The notes: generated from the sequence alone by a model not told the origin. Shown: positions 1 through 6,460, counted from the first letter of the stretch. The stretch: DNA of 8,825 nucleotides from an uncultured Hyphomonadaceae bacterium (GCA_938049795.1 CALLCD010000169.1:1-8825), one strand, 5' to 3'. Translations and numbers: made by a program.

Positions 1-65
1 CGGCGGCAGAGCCGCCGAAGACCCGGATCGTCTGAGCTGCGGGGTAGCTCCACTCACCGGGTCTT
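1..65. other. Nested perfect stems at left edge, candidate structured RNA
   Basis: Three perfect stems are packed without gaps. Positions 1-7 pair with 11-17 around a 3-base loop. Positions 18-26 (AAGACCCGG) pair with 57-65 (CCGGGTCTT), and inside that arm 34-38 (GAGCT) pairs with 46-50 (AGCTC). This is more ordered structure than expected by chance and suggests the 3' part of a structured RNA or a leader cut by the window edge. I could not match it to tRNA, 5S, 6S, RNase P, SRP, tmRNA or a riboswitch I know. A short open frame (GGC at 2 to TGA at 65-67) also crosses it, so the tail of a protein gene is not excluded. The strand is undetermined because stems read equally on both. Confidence 0.3.
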
Positions 66-107
66 GAACCCAAATGCAAAACCAGAAAGAAAGGCGAACG
101 GACTCTC

Positions 108-137
108 AAAATAAACGGCCCGGATATGGGGGCCGGG
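108..137 (-). terminator. Hairpin with U-rich tail on the minus strand
   Basis: CGGCCC at 116-121 pairs with GGGCCG at 130-135 around an 8-base loop. On the minus strand the stem is followed directly by a T-rich run (complement of 108-115), the layout of an intrinsic terminator. On the plus strand the stem is preceded by A's and followed by GTCAGGGG, so it would not terminate rightward transcription well. No minus-strand gene that would use it is evident in 138-382, so it may end an untranslated RNA or be chance. Confidence 0.35.
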
Positions 138-258
138 TCAGGGGCACCAAAAAATACCATGCGAACGCGCTTATGTGCATTGACTGTCGTGTATTTGCGG
201 TCGTTGTTTAGGTGGGGTTGGTTTGTCCTCTTTTATTTGAGCTGGGGTGTTCACGCTT

Positions 259-280
259 GAGATCGATCTCCTGAGATCTC
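259..280. promoter_or_regulatory. Two adjacent GAGATC palindromes, candidate operator
   Basis: GAGATCGATCTC (259-270) is a perfect 12-base palindrome. Two bases later comes GAGATCTC (273-280), another perfect palindrome sharing the GAGATC core. The result is three GAGATC/GATCTC half-sites spaced 5 to 7 bases apart about 105-125 bases upstream of the MBL hydrolase start. Repeated half-sites of this kind are typical of a transcription-factor binding site, but no known regulator's consensus is recognised and no promoter is firmly placed beside it. Confidence 0.3.
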
Positions 281-320
281 CTTGTCACGGCCAAGCGTTG
301 CTTCCTTTAGAGATTGGCTC

Positions 321-347
321 TTGTATTGGCATTTGCTGTGCCATAAT
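321..347 (+). promoter_or_regulatory. Weak sigma70-like promoter for the MBL hydrolase gene
   Basis: TTGTAT (321-326) and CATAAT (342-347) are separated by 15 bases, shorter than the usual 16-18. The -10 matches five of six consensus bases and the -35 four of six. The expected start of transcription near 354 would leave a 5' leader of about 30 bases containing the ribosome binding site. The short spacer keeps confidence low. Confidence 0.25.
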
Positions 348-382
348 GTTGGGATAGAGAATCGGAGAGAGGGACGACCGAA

Positions 383-1468
383 ATGAACTGGCTCAAACGT
401 GCGCTTATCGGGAGTGTGGTGCTTGGCCTTGTGGCCATCCTTGGCTTCAATATCTTCAAGCAGCAGATCGCAACTCATGTGTTCAACTCTTTTGTGGAAA
501 AGAATGTGGGCGTGGATCGCTCTGCATCTCTGCCTGACGGATTGCATGCCTTTATGTGTGGGACCGGATCACCTCTGGCGGATGCGACACGGGCGGGCCC
601 ATGCATCGGGGTGGTTGCAGGCGAGCAGGCGTTCGTTTTCGATGTTGGCTCTGGAAGTGTACGGAATTTGGGTTTGATGGGCTTTCCCACGACACGTATG
701 AATGCGGCTTTTATAACGCATCTGCACTCCGATCACCTTGACAGTCTGGGCGAGCTCTTATTGCAAGCATGGATTGCTGGCGCGCGGGACGAACCTCTGC
801 CGGTCTATGGACCAACAGGTATCGCTGAGACCGTTTCGGGCTTTAACGCCGCCTACCGCATTGATGGCGGATTTCGCACAGCTCACCACGGCGCAGGCGT
901 TGCCAATCCGGCGGGGCGTGGCGGCGTGGGGCAGGAGATTGCGATGCCTGCCGGGACCAATAGCAAAATGGTTGTCTATGAAAGCGGCGATATTGTCATC
1001 ACTGCCATCTTGATGTCGCACGCGCCGGTCGAGCCTGCACTCGGTTACCGGATTGACTATAAGGGGCGGTCGATATCCATCAGTGGAGATACAATCTATC
1101 ATGAAGGCTTTGCAAGCGCGTCCGAGGCTGTGGACATCATGTTCCATGAAGCGCTTGACCCGGAAATGGTCGCCAAGATCGGGTCTGTTCTGACCGAGCG
1201 CGGGGTATCAAGTGGCGCGAAAATCTTTGCGGATATTCCCGAATACCATGCCACGCCCGAAGATGCTGCCAGAGCGGCGCAAGCGGCGGGTGCGCAGCAA
1301 CTTGTGTACTACCACACCATTCCGCCTATGCCGGCAAAGCTGCTCGAGACCGTCTTTCTCGGCGATGCGGCAGATGAATTTGATGGGCCAATTCGCATCA
1401 GTCGGGACGGCATGATTTTCAGTCTACCCGCTGGCACAAACAAGGTCGTAGTCGAACGAGCCTTCTAG
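383..1468 (+). CDS. Membrane-anchored metallo-beta-lactamase-fold hydrolase (RNase Z/AtsA-like)
   Basis: A 361-residue protein with an uncleaved N-terminal hydrophobic helix (about residues 7-24) after the basic MNWLKR start, so the catalytic domain should face the periplasm. The domain shows the full MBL metal set: GTGSP (60-63), HLHSDH (113-118, ligands H113, H115, D117, H118), H213 in SHAPVE, D236 in SGDT, H289 in YHATPEDA, and H311 before the C-terminal strand. The GTGSP, HxHxDH, SGDT and HATPEDAA pattern is that of the RNase Z superfamily branch. That branch also includes the AtsA-type arylsulfatases, and an exported anchor argues against tRNA processing. The substrate is not determinable; a sulfate or carboxylic ester is plausible given the neighbouring sulfatase operon. 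The start is supported by GGAGAGAGGG nine bases upstream. The stop converges on the FGE gene with 14 bases between them and no clear terminator. Confidence 0.9.
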   Translation: MNWLKRALIGSVVLGLVAILGFNIFKQQIATHVFNSFVEKNVGVDRSASLPDGLHAFMCGTGSPLADATRAGPCIGVVAGEQAFVFDVGSGSVRNLGLMGFPTTRMNAAFITHLHSDHLDSLGELLLQAWIAGARDEPLPVYGPTGIAETVSGFNAAYRIDGGFRTAHHGAGVANPAGRGGVGQEIAMPAGTNSKMVVYESGDIVITAILMSHAPVEPALGYRIDYKGRSISISGDTIYHEGFASASEAVDIMFHEALDPEMVAKIGSVLTERGVSSGAKIFADIPEYHATPEDAARAAQAAGAQQLVYYHTIPPMPAKLLETVFLGDAADEFDGPIRISRDGMIFSLPAGTNKVVVERAF

Positions 1469-1482
1469 GCGGTTTGTTTTGT

Positions 1483-2388
1483 CTAGGGCAGGTCGCGGAC
1501 AATTCTAAAGCCGATATGACTGGCCGAAAAATCTGTCTCGTGCGGCTGGCGCGCAGCGGGTCTATAGCGTTGGCAGAAATTGTCAGCGCAGAGGAATGAG
1601 CCGCCCTTTATCGTATGTGTTCGGGCGCTCAGCGGTGTGTCCGTCCATTCCCAGACATTTCCGATCATATCGTAAAGGCCGGCCTTGTCCGCCCCGAAAC
1701 AGCCCACGGGTGCGGTGCCTTCGAAGCCATCTTCTTTTGTGTTTTTGACGGGAAATAGACCTTGCCATGTGTTCGCTTGGGGCACTGCGCCGCGATACGC
1801 CCCCGAGCTCTGGTCATCAGGGTCGGGCAGGCCACGGCCTGCGGCATATTCCCATTCGGCCTCGCTGGGCAGACGTCCTCCGGCCCAACGGGCATAGGCG
1901 GCGGCATCTCGCTGGGAGACATGCACAACCGGGTGGTCTGGCCGAGTTTCAACGGAACTGCCCGGACCGTCCGGTGTTTTCCAGCTTGCGCCTTCGACCA
2001 ACGCCCAGGAGGATGCGTCTGTATTCTCGGCTCCGCTCTGAAAGATGGCCGAGCCCGCAGTCTCGCGGCCCTCAAGGTGCCCGCGCTCGGCATCGGTCAC
2101 ATAGTCCTCTGCCTGAACGAAAGCTGCAAATTGCGCGTTCGTCACCTCATGGGTCTGGATCGAAAACGCCTCGACATGGAGACGAAATTCCGGCCCTTCC
2201 TCAGGATAGTGTGCGGCATGGCCCTTCAGGAAACTGCCGGACGGCATGTCCACAAATTGCCCCATGCTCTGCGCGTCTATCGCGCATGTTGGTATCGTTT
2301 TCTGATCGGGCGGCAGGGCACCATTGCAGGCGGCCAAACAGATAGCGGTGCCACTGATACACCGGGCCATATACCGCCTAAACATCAT
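1483..2388 (-). CDS. Formylglycine-generating enzyme (sulfatase-modifying factor), lipoprotein-type
   Basis: A 301-residue FGE/SUMF1-type protein. Aerobic FGEs use copper and oxygen to oxidise the cysteine of a CxPSR motif in type I sulfatases to C-alpha-formylglycine. Visible hallmarks are the fold motifs RLPSEAEWEYAA (172-183) and GNVWEWT (243-249), then GGSFLC...C with C267 and C272 five residues apart followed by QRYRPAAR. These match the paired catalytic cysteines of human SUMF1 (C336/C341), so this is a true maturase rather than an EgtB- or PvdO-like relative. The N-terminus ends in a lipobox (LAAC, C21), predicting a periplasmic lipoprotein. The gene lies last in the sulfatase operon and its start overlaps the TetR stop. 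I chose the ATGATG at 2388. A TTG at 2409 (+7 residues) and an ATG at 2370 (with AGGCGG just upstream) are alternatives. The cognate substrate is the CAPSR sulfatase three genes upstream. Confidence 0.9.
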   Translation of the reverse strand: MMFRRYMARCISGTAICLAACNGALPPDQKTIPTCAIDAQSMGQFVDMPSGSFLKGHAAHYPEEGPEFRLHVEAFSIQTHEVTNAQFAAFVQAEDYVTDAERGHLEGRETAGSAIFQSGAENTDASSWALVEGASWKTPDGPGSSVETRPDHPVVHVSQRDAAAYARWAGGRLPSEAEWEYAAGRGLPDPDDQSSGAYRGAVPQANTWQGLFPVKNTKEDGFEGTAPVGCFGADKAGLYDMIGNVWEWTDTPLSARTHTIKGGSFLCADNFCQRYRPAARQPHETDFSASHIGFRIVRDLP

Positions 2389-3010
2389 CGGCAGCCATAT
2401 CCGCAACAAGGCTGTGAAGCATACGCGCGATCACGGCTTGAGCCTCGGCGACGGGTAAGTTCAGATCCTGTCTCAACCGTCGCCAGTTCGGAAAACTCAG
2501 CGCGGCCTCGAGGGCGAGGAAGAGTGCTTTATCGTCAAGGACCGTTTGCGGCAGAAAAGCTTGTAGGCTGGAGCGCTCCAGTTCCAAGTCCCGTTTAAAC
2601 CGATCCATCAGAAATTCGGACTGGTATCGGCGTATTCCCAAACATAGCCGCATCGGGAAAGCCGCTTCATAGATTTCGGCGCGCCGGTCTGCATATTCGA
2701 GTAAGCGATCTCTCCAATGCTCTGCCTGTAATGGGGCCAGCACACGCGGCAATATCCCGCGCATCAGCCGGTCAGTCATTTCGTGATAGATGGAATCCAT
2801 ATCCTCGAAATGACGGAACACTGTGCGCAGGCCGACATTGGCCCGCTCCGCGACAATCGCCGCTTCGGGCGACATATTGCCTTCGCGCAAAAGGTCAAAC
2901 AGGGCGGCGACGATTTTCTGGCGCGCAACATCGCTACGCTGGCGGCGACCATCCTTGGTCTCGCTGGCAAGTTCGGGCCAGATGCTTTCGGAGGTGGTTG
3001 TTATGACCAT
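2378..3010 (-). CDS. TetR/AcrR-family transcriptional regulator
   Basis: A 210-residue regulator of normal TetR size. The N-terminal DNA-binding domain spans about residues 25-75, with the helix-turn-helix read in AAIVAERANVGLRTVFRHFE (about 50-69); the R-x-V/I-F-x-x-F recognition-helix signature is typical. The C-terminal two thirds is helical and divergent, as expected for a ligand-binding domain whose inducer cannot be read from sequence. The ATG at 3010 is chosen because the frame upstream overlaps the membrane-protein gene and has no TetR content; it starts 14 bases after that gene's stop. The last codons overlap the FGE start (GATGATGTTTAG), implying translational coupling. As the fourth gene of the operon it is a candidate autoregulator of the promoter near 6200, probably derepressed by a sulfated or aromatic substrate (inference). 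Confidence 0.88.
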   Translation of the reverse strand: MVITTTSESIWPELASETKDGRRQRSDVARQKIVAALFDLLREGNMSPEAAIVAERANVGLRTVFRHFEDMDSIYHEMTDRLMRGILPRVLAPLQAEHWRDRLLEYADRRAEIYEAAFPMRLCLGIRRYQSEFLMDRFKRDLELERSSLQAFLPQTVLDDKALFLALEAALSFPNWRRLRQDLNLPVAEAQAVIARMLHSLVADMAADDV

Positions 3011-3024
3011 GATCGAGCGTCCGC

Positions 3025-3471
3025 TTATTTTTCCCGCAAGGCAAGTATAACGCCCAGCATCAGAATTGGTATCATCACAAGCGTCGCATAGGCCTCGGGA
3101 GGATGGTCCGCGCCGCCTTTTGGTCCCCACATATTGTAGGCATGTAAAACCCGCTCGAACGCTAACAGCATGAAGGCAAGTGGGACCAGCGTGTGATACC
3201 GGTGCGATATAATCAGCAGCATAATCCCCCACACGACTTGCGTCGCGCCCGCCCATGCAAAAAGCCCCACCGCGCGCCTGCCATGCTCGGAGGCAAGATC
3301 AAGCCCCAGCCCAGCAATGACATTCGCGCCGCCATCGGGCAGAAATGTGTGAATGCATCCGGGTATAATGGTCAGCAGGGCAAAGACGCCCAGGCCCCAA
3401 GGCGCTATGCGCGCGCCAGTATAGGCGTGATTGGTCGAGGCAGGCAAAAGCGCCATCAGTTCGGCCACCAT
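3025..3471 (-). CDS. Small four-helix membrane protein, function unknown
   Basis: A 148-residue hydrophobic protein with four predicted transmembrane helices at about 25-44, 68-88, 94-110 and 129-145. Loops contain a HTFLPDGGANVIAGLG stretch (41-56) after helix 1 and a short polar loop MWGPKGGADHPPE (114-126) between helices 3 and 4. The size and helix count resemble small uncharacterised four-helix families such as DoxX-like or DUF4345-type proteins, but I do not recognise a defining motif. It overlaps the sulfatase stop codon. The ATG at 3471 lies upstream of the TGA, and a second ATG at 3456 shares an A with it (TGATG), so the true start may be five residues later. Co-translation with the sulfatase suggests a role in the same pathway, perhaps handling substrate or product at the inner membrane (inference). 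Confidence 0.8.
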   Translation of the reverse strand: MVAELMALLPASTNHAYTGARIAPWGLGVFALLTIIPGCIHTFLPDGGANVIAGLGLDLASEHGRRAVGLFAWAGATQVVWGIMLLIISHRYHTLVPLAFMLLAFERVLHAYNMWGPKGGADHPPEAYATLVMIPILMLGVILALREK

Positions 3472-5126
3472 ACATATTCTTCGTCTGGTCCAGCGATCTG
3501 CGCGCCGGTAATATCAATCGGGATCGTATTTTCCATTGTGTACGGATAAAGCGGCGCGACCGCGTCTTCATGATGGGCGGCCAGGAGCGCCTGCAATTCG
3601 GCCAGTTTATCGGTTCGCAGATCGGCGAGGTTTATCTGTTCTGTTGGATCGGCGGCAAGGTCAAACAGCCAATATTTGTTCTGGCGGCCATCCACTTGCA
3701 GTTTCCAATCGCCAGCCCGCACAACTTGATAATATCCCGACTGCCAGAAAAGGGCATCATCGGGGTGCGATATGTTTCCCGTGCCCATTGCAGCGGGCAG
3801 CATGTTCTGACCATCTATGGCAACGCCCTCGGGAAGCTCCGCGTCTGCCGCCGCCGCAAGTGTCGGCATGACATCAATATGCGCGACCGGCTCATCGACG
3901 ACCGTGCCCGCTGGAATCCGGGCTGGCCATTTGACAAACATCGGCACGCGAATGCCGCCCTCAAACAGTGTAATTTTCCATCCGCGATAGGGCGCATTGA
4001 TCTCTGGCAGGCCAATATAGCCGGCCCCGCCATTGTCGCTCGTCAGGACAATGAGCGTGTTTTCGCTCAAGCCTTCCTGTTCCAGTTTATCGACGATGCG
4101 CCCGACACTCCGGTCAAGCGCGCGCAGCATGGCCGCATAGACACGCAAGCTATGGGGCTCAATCTCGCCGACAGCCTCATAGTCTTCCCGCGTTGCCTGC
4201 AAGGGCGTATGCACCCCCCAATGGGCCAGATACAAAAAGAAAGGCCGGTGCTTGTTGGCTTCGATCACGCGGAGGGATTCATCCGTCCACCAATCTGTCA
4301 GATACCCGCCGGGCTCGAACGGTTCGCCCATATTGAAAGAGGCCGCATATTGGCCGCGCGCCCATAGAAACTGGTCGATCGGATCGAAATCCAGCTTCGC
4401 ATTGACCGTATCGGGATGATCTTCGGGCAGATATAGAAGACTGTGCATGAGCAAGCTTTCATCAAAGCCTTGCGCGGTCGGCCTCGTCTCCTCGCTGCGC
4501 CCCAAATGCCATTTGCCGATATGGACGGTGTGATAGTCCTGTTCCTTCAGGATTTCCGCGACCGTCACTTCGCTGCCGGGTAACCCCATGTCATCAAAAT
4601 CGATGCTCGCCTCGGCTGCGTCGCGGTTAAAGTCCAATTCCGGTAACGCGCCCCGGTCCATGCCATTGCCAATGGTCGAGATGACACGGCCCATGCCCGG
4701 CGGTGTTGGGGTAAATTCGAAACCAGTGCGCGTGGGGTAGCGCCCCGTCATCAGCATGGCCCGCGATGGCGCACAGGTTCCAGTGCCCGCATAGGCTTGG
4801 GAGAACAGCGCGCCACCGGTGGCCAGTTTGTCGATGTTCGGCGTTGGCACGCGCCCGCCCGCAACCCCGCCACCAAAGGTGGAGAGATCATTGATGCCCA
4901 GATCATCGAGCAGGATAAAGACGATGTTGGGTGGGCGGTCTGCGGCTGGAGAGGCTGCGCTTTGCGGCCCCTGCTGCCAGTCGACGGGGTGATAGTCCGC
5001 GACCGGATAATGGTCCGCTGCGACCTGTCTCAAGACGAGATGTGTCAGGATGGACGCGCGGTTGAGCCAGGCAAGCGCGCCCGCCACAAGGAGAACGCAC
5101 CCAAATCCGATCAGCGCTTTTTTCAC
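3456..5126 (-). CDS. Type I (formylglycine-dependent) sulfatase, arylsulfatase-like
   Basis: A 556-residue sulfatase that hydrolyses sulfate esters. Visible in order: N-terminal hydrophobic anchor (about 4-20, signal peptide or signal anchor), NIVFILLDDLG with metal-binding D74 and D75, the modification motif CAPSR (C118 to R122) followed by AMLMTGRYPTRTG, GKWHLG (204-209), H306 in HWGVHTP, and SDNGG with D364 and N365. All core catalytic residues of the S1 sulfatase family are present. C118 must be converted to formylglycine, and the FGE gene in this operon would do that. I chose the GTG at 5126 because it follows GGGAAGGGGAG and begins a good signal sequence; the longer open frame to 5291 only overlaps the GST gene. 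It starts 14 bases after the GST stop. Substrate class (aryl, steroid or polysaccharide sulfate) is not readable; the length fits small-molecule arylsulfatases. Confidence 0.93.
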   Translation of the reverse strand: MKKALIGFGCVLLVAGALAWLNRASILTHLVLRQVAADHYPVADYHPVDWQQGPQSAASPAADRPPNIVFILLDDLGINDLSTFGGGVAGGRVPTPNIDKLATGGALFSQAYAGTGTCAPSRAMLMTGRYPTRTGFEFTPTPPGMGRVISTIGNGMDRGALPELDFNRDAAEASIDFDDMGLPGSEVTVAEILKEQDYHTVHIGKWHLGRSEETRPTAQGFDESLLMHSLLYLPEDHPDTVNAKLDFDPIDQFLWARGQYAASFNMGEPFEPGGYLTDWWTDESLRVIEANKHRPFFLYLAHWGVHTPLQATREDYEAVGEIEPHSLRVYAAMLRALDRSVGRIVDKLEQEGLSENTLIVLTSDNGGAGYIGLPEINAPYRGWKITLFEGGIRVPMFVKWPARIPAGTVVDEPVAHIDVMPTLAAAADAELPEGVAIDGQNMLPAAMGTGNISHPDDALFWQSGYYQVVRAGDWKLQVDGRQNKYWLFDLAADPTEQINLADLRTDKLAELQALLAAHHEDAVAPLYPYTMENTIPIDITGAQIAGPDEEYVWWPN

Positions 5127-5140
5127 AACACTCCCCTTCC

Positions 5141-6172
5141 CTAGTCGAACAATGGCGCGCAGCCGGACCCAGCCAGCATCGCATCCACCGCGCCGCGCAC
5201 ATTGCCCGACAACGCGGCATAATCCTCGCGCAGCCAGCCAAGGCATTTTCCCTGATATTTGAAACTTGGCTGCGTCCAGACCTCGCCGCAAATTTGCGTG
5301 GTGAATGTATCTTCTCCGGCTTGCAGCGCTTTGGCATTGGCCAGCATAGCCGGTGCATAAGTGCGGCCGATCTCTTCGAGCAAGGGGGCTAGGGCCTCGC
5401 GCGCTTCATCGGCTGTGAACCAGTCGTCCGGCTTGGGCTGGAGACCCGACAAATCCTCCAATAGATCGACCCAGGCACGGACGCGTGGGGATAGACGATT
5501 GACGAGGTCCGCCGAGGTCGGGTCAACAATCGCCAATTGGGTCAACTGGCCATAGATCGCAAAATCCGCCGAGGATGGCCGCGCGCCGAGGACAAAGCCG
5601 CGCCTCTGGATCAGCGTGTCGAGAATGCCGATCAACCGCTCGAAAGACACCTCGATGATGCTGGCGGTGACCTCGTTGGAGCCGACCACATAGAGCCGGT
5701 CGATCTGGCGTTTGGTGATGTCGGCCGCAAACTGGTTCGCCATTTGGGCGGGCGCGGTGTTCATGCCCCAATAGATGAGGAGCGGGCCGGCATTTTTCCA
5801 GTCCGCCTCATGCGCCCAACGGAAATGGAACATGGCCTTGGTCAGCCATTCGTCGCCATAGTCTTCGATCAGATCGTTGAGGAATTTGAGCGCCGGATCG
5901 TCCGGAATGAGCGCGCGACCGGCATGTTCAGCCTCCAGCCGGCGGATGATCGGCGTTGAATCGGTCACCGGCACCAGCGCGCCGTCTTCGCCATCGGGAA
6001 AGAAGAAGGTCGGCAGCAGGCGCACTTTGGGTTCGGGGTAGCCTTCGGGGATATTTCCGCTTCCCCAAAACACCGAGTACGGAATATGCCGATACCGGAG
6101 CGCGGCGATCATCTTGCGCGTATAGGGCGAGCCGGGCGCACCGGCGAGGGACAATCGATCATTCTGCGCCAT
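5141..6172 (-). CDS. Glutathione S-transferase-family protein with C-terminal extension
   Basis: A 343-residue protein. The N-terminal thioredoxin-fold GST domain (about 6-85) has the SPYTRK helix-1 start (15-20), the cis-Pro region LLPTFFF (52-58) and the DS glutathione-contacting pair at D71-S72. The helical GST C-domain (about 95-245) carries the conserved capping box in PSSADFAIYGQL (D203). About 95 extra residues (250-343) follow that ordinary 200-230-residue GSTs lack. They include three cysteines and a WTQPSFKYQGKCLGWL segment, so the protein belongs to an extended GST-like subfamily of unknown substrate. There is no signal peptide, so it is cytoplasmic. ATG at 6172 with AGGAGA about eight bases upstream. 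It is the first gene of the operon and leads into the sulfatase after 14 bases. A role in conjugating or cleaving an aromatic product released by the sulfatase is possible (inference). Confidence 0.87.
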   Translation of the reverse strand: MAQNDRLSLAGAPGSPYTRKMIAALRYRHIPYSVFWGSGNIPEGYPEPKVRLLPTFFFPDGEDGALVPVTDSTPIIRRLEAEHAGRALIPDDPALKFLNDLIEDYGDEWLTKAMFHFRWAHEADWKNAGPLLIYWGMNTAPAQMANQFAADITKRQIDRLYVVGSNEVTASIIEVSFERLIGILDTLIQRRGFVLGARPSSADFAIYGQLTQLAIVDPTSADLVNRLSPRVRAWVDLLEDLSGLQPKPDDWFTADEAREALAPLLEEIGRTYAPAMLANAKALQAGEDTFTTQICGEVWTQPSFKYQGKCLGWLREDYAALSGNVRGAVDAMLAGSGCAPLFD

Positions 6173-6195
6173 GTCGGGGTCTCCTGTTCAAGAGT

Positions 6196-6224
6196 AATCT
6201 GTATAATGGCACTCCGATTGTCAA
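6196..6224 (-). promoter_or_regulatory. Promoter of the GST-sulfatase-FGE operon with quasi-palindromic spacer
   Basis: On the minus strand a perfect -35 TTGACA (6224-6219) is followed 17 bases later by CAGATT (6201-6196), a poor -10. TATACA (6205-6200) is a better hexamer but only 13 bases away. The spacer contains an imperfect dyad AATCGGAGTGCCATT (6221-6207), the usual kind of location for a TetR-family operator. The ribosome binding site AGGAGA and the ATG at 6172 follow. The strong -35 with a weak or misplaced -10 is compatible with an activated or tightly repressed promoter. Confidence 0.45.
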
Positions 6225-6394
6225 TAACTGCCTCCCCTCTTCGCGATGACCCTTGTGCCTGGGCCACCTCGCGCCGCGTCTTTCGTGCGCTGGCTGGAAA
6301 CGGGGCGCGCGGTTTTCTGGGCAGAGATTTGTGCTTATTTGCGGCCTGTTGCAGCTATCTTGTTCACATGCATGGCATGGCCGTCATTTTCCGC
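6225..6394. other. Intergenic stretch between operon promoter and tRNA promoter
   Basis: I find no supported gene here. Overlapping plus-strand frames run through this stretch and into the tRNA, but they lack ribosome binding sites and family resemblance, and at least two frames are open at once because the DNA is GC-rich. No terminator or repeat stands out. Confidence 0.5.
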
Positions 6395-6423
6395 TTGCCA
6401 AGAGCCTCGCAATGCGCTTTATC
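6395..6423 (+). promoter_or_regulatory. tRNA-Gly promoter
   Basis: TTGCCA (6395-6400), a 17-base spacer and TTTATC (6418-6423), followed by a G/C-rich stretch (ACGGCGC), match a sigma70-type stable-RNA promoter. Transcription would begin near 6430. The short leader contains a perfect 6-base hairpin, AGGGCA (6433-6438) with TGCCCT (6442-6447), just before the mature tRNA, which RNase P would cut off. Confidence 0.5.
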
Positions 6424-6460
6424 ACGGCGCTTAGGGCACGTTGCCCTCATACCCACGGAT

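Larger units (their letters stand above)
138..382. other. Leader and intergenic stretch before the MBL hydrolase gene
   Basis: I see no gene here on either strand. A minus-strand frame that overlaps the first 165 bases of the MBL gene has no recognisable content and no ribosome binding site, and I treat it as a shadow. The stretch contains the tandem palindromes and the weak promoter listed separately, then a purine-rich ribosome binding site (GGAGAGAGGGA, 364-374) nine bases before the ATG at 383. Confidence 0.5.

Noticed and set aside
2..67. Open frame ending in TGA at the left edge as the C-terminus of a protein
   Set aside because: Only about 21 codons are visible, all three plus-strand frames are similarly uninformative, and the perfect stems give a better though unproven explanation. 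It cannot be excluded without upstream sequence.
383..1468. Calling the MBL protein ribonuclease Z
   Set aside because: It shares superfamily motifs, but it has an N-terminal membrane anchor that would place it outside the cytoplasm, away from tRNA precursors.
1762..2598. 278-codon plus-strand open frame opposite the FGE and TetR genes
   Set aside because: It is antisense to two confidently assigned genes and rich in arginine, proline and cysteine, typical of a GC-rich shadow frame, with no recognisable motif.
3011..3256. 82-residue N-terminal extension of the TetR frame
   Set aside because: It lies wholly over the membrane-protein gene in another frame, has no TetR-like content, and the ATG at 3010 gives the normal family length with correct operon spacing.
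3570..4367. 265-codon plus-strand open frame opposite the sulfatase
   Set aside because: It mirrors sulfatase codons in the opposite strand and has no independent family signature or promoter.
5127..5291. 55-residue N-terminal extension of the sulfatase frame
   Set aside because: It overlaps the end of the GST gene and would place the signal sequence internally. The GTG at 5126 follows a strong GGGAAGGGGAG ribosome binding site and starts the signal sequence.
6202..6207. Perfect TATAAT on the plus strand
   Set aside because: No -35 element lies 16-18 bases upstream and no plus-strand gene follows before the tRNA, which has its own promoter. It is probably a by-product of the operon promoter on the other strand.
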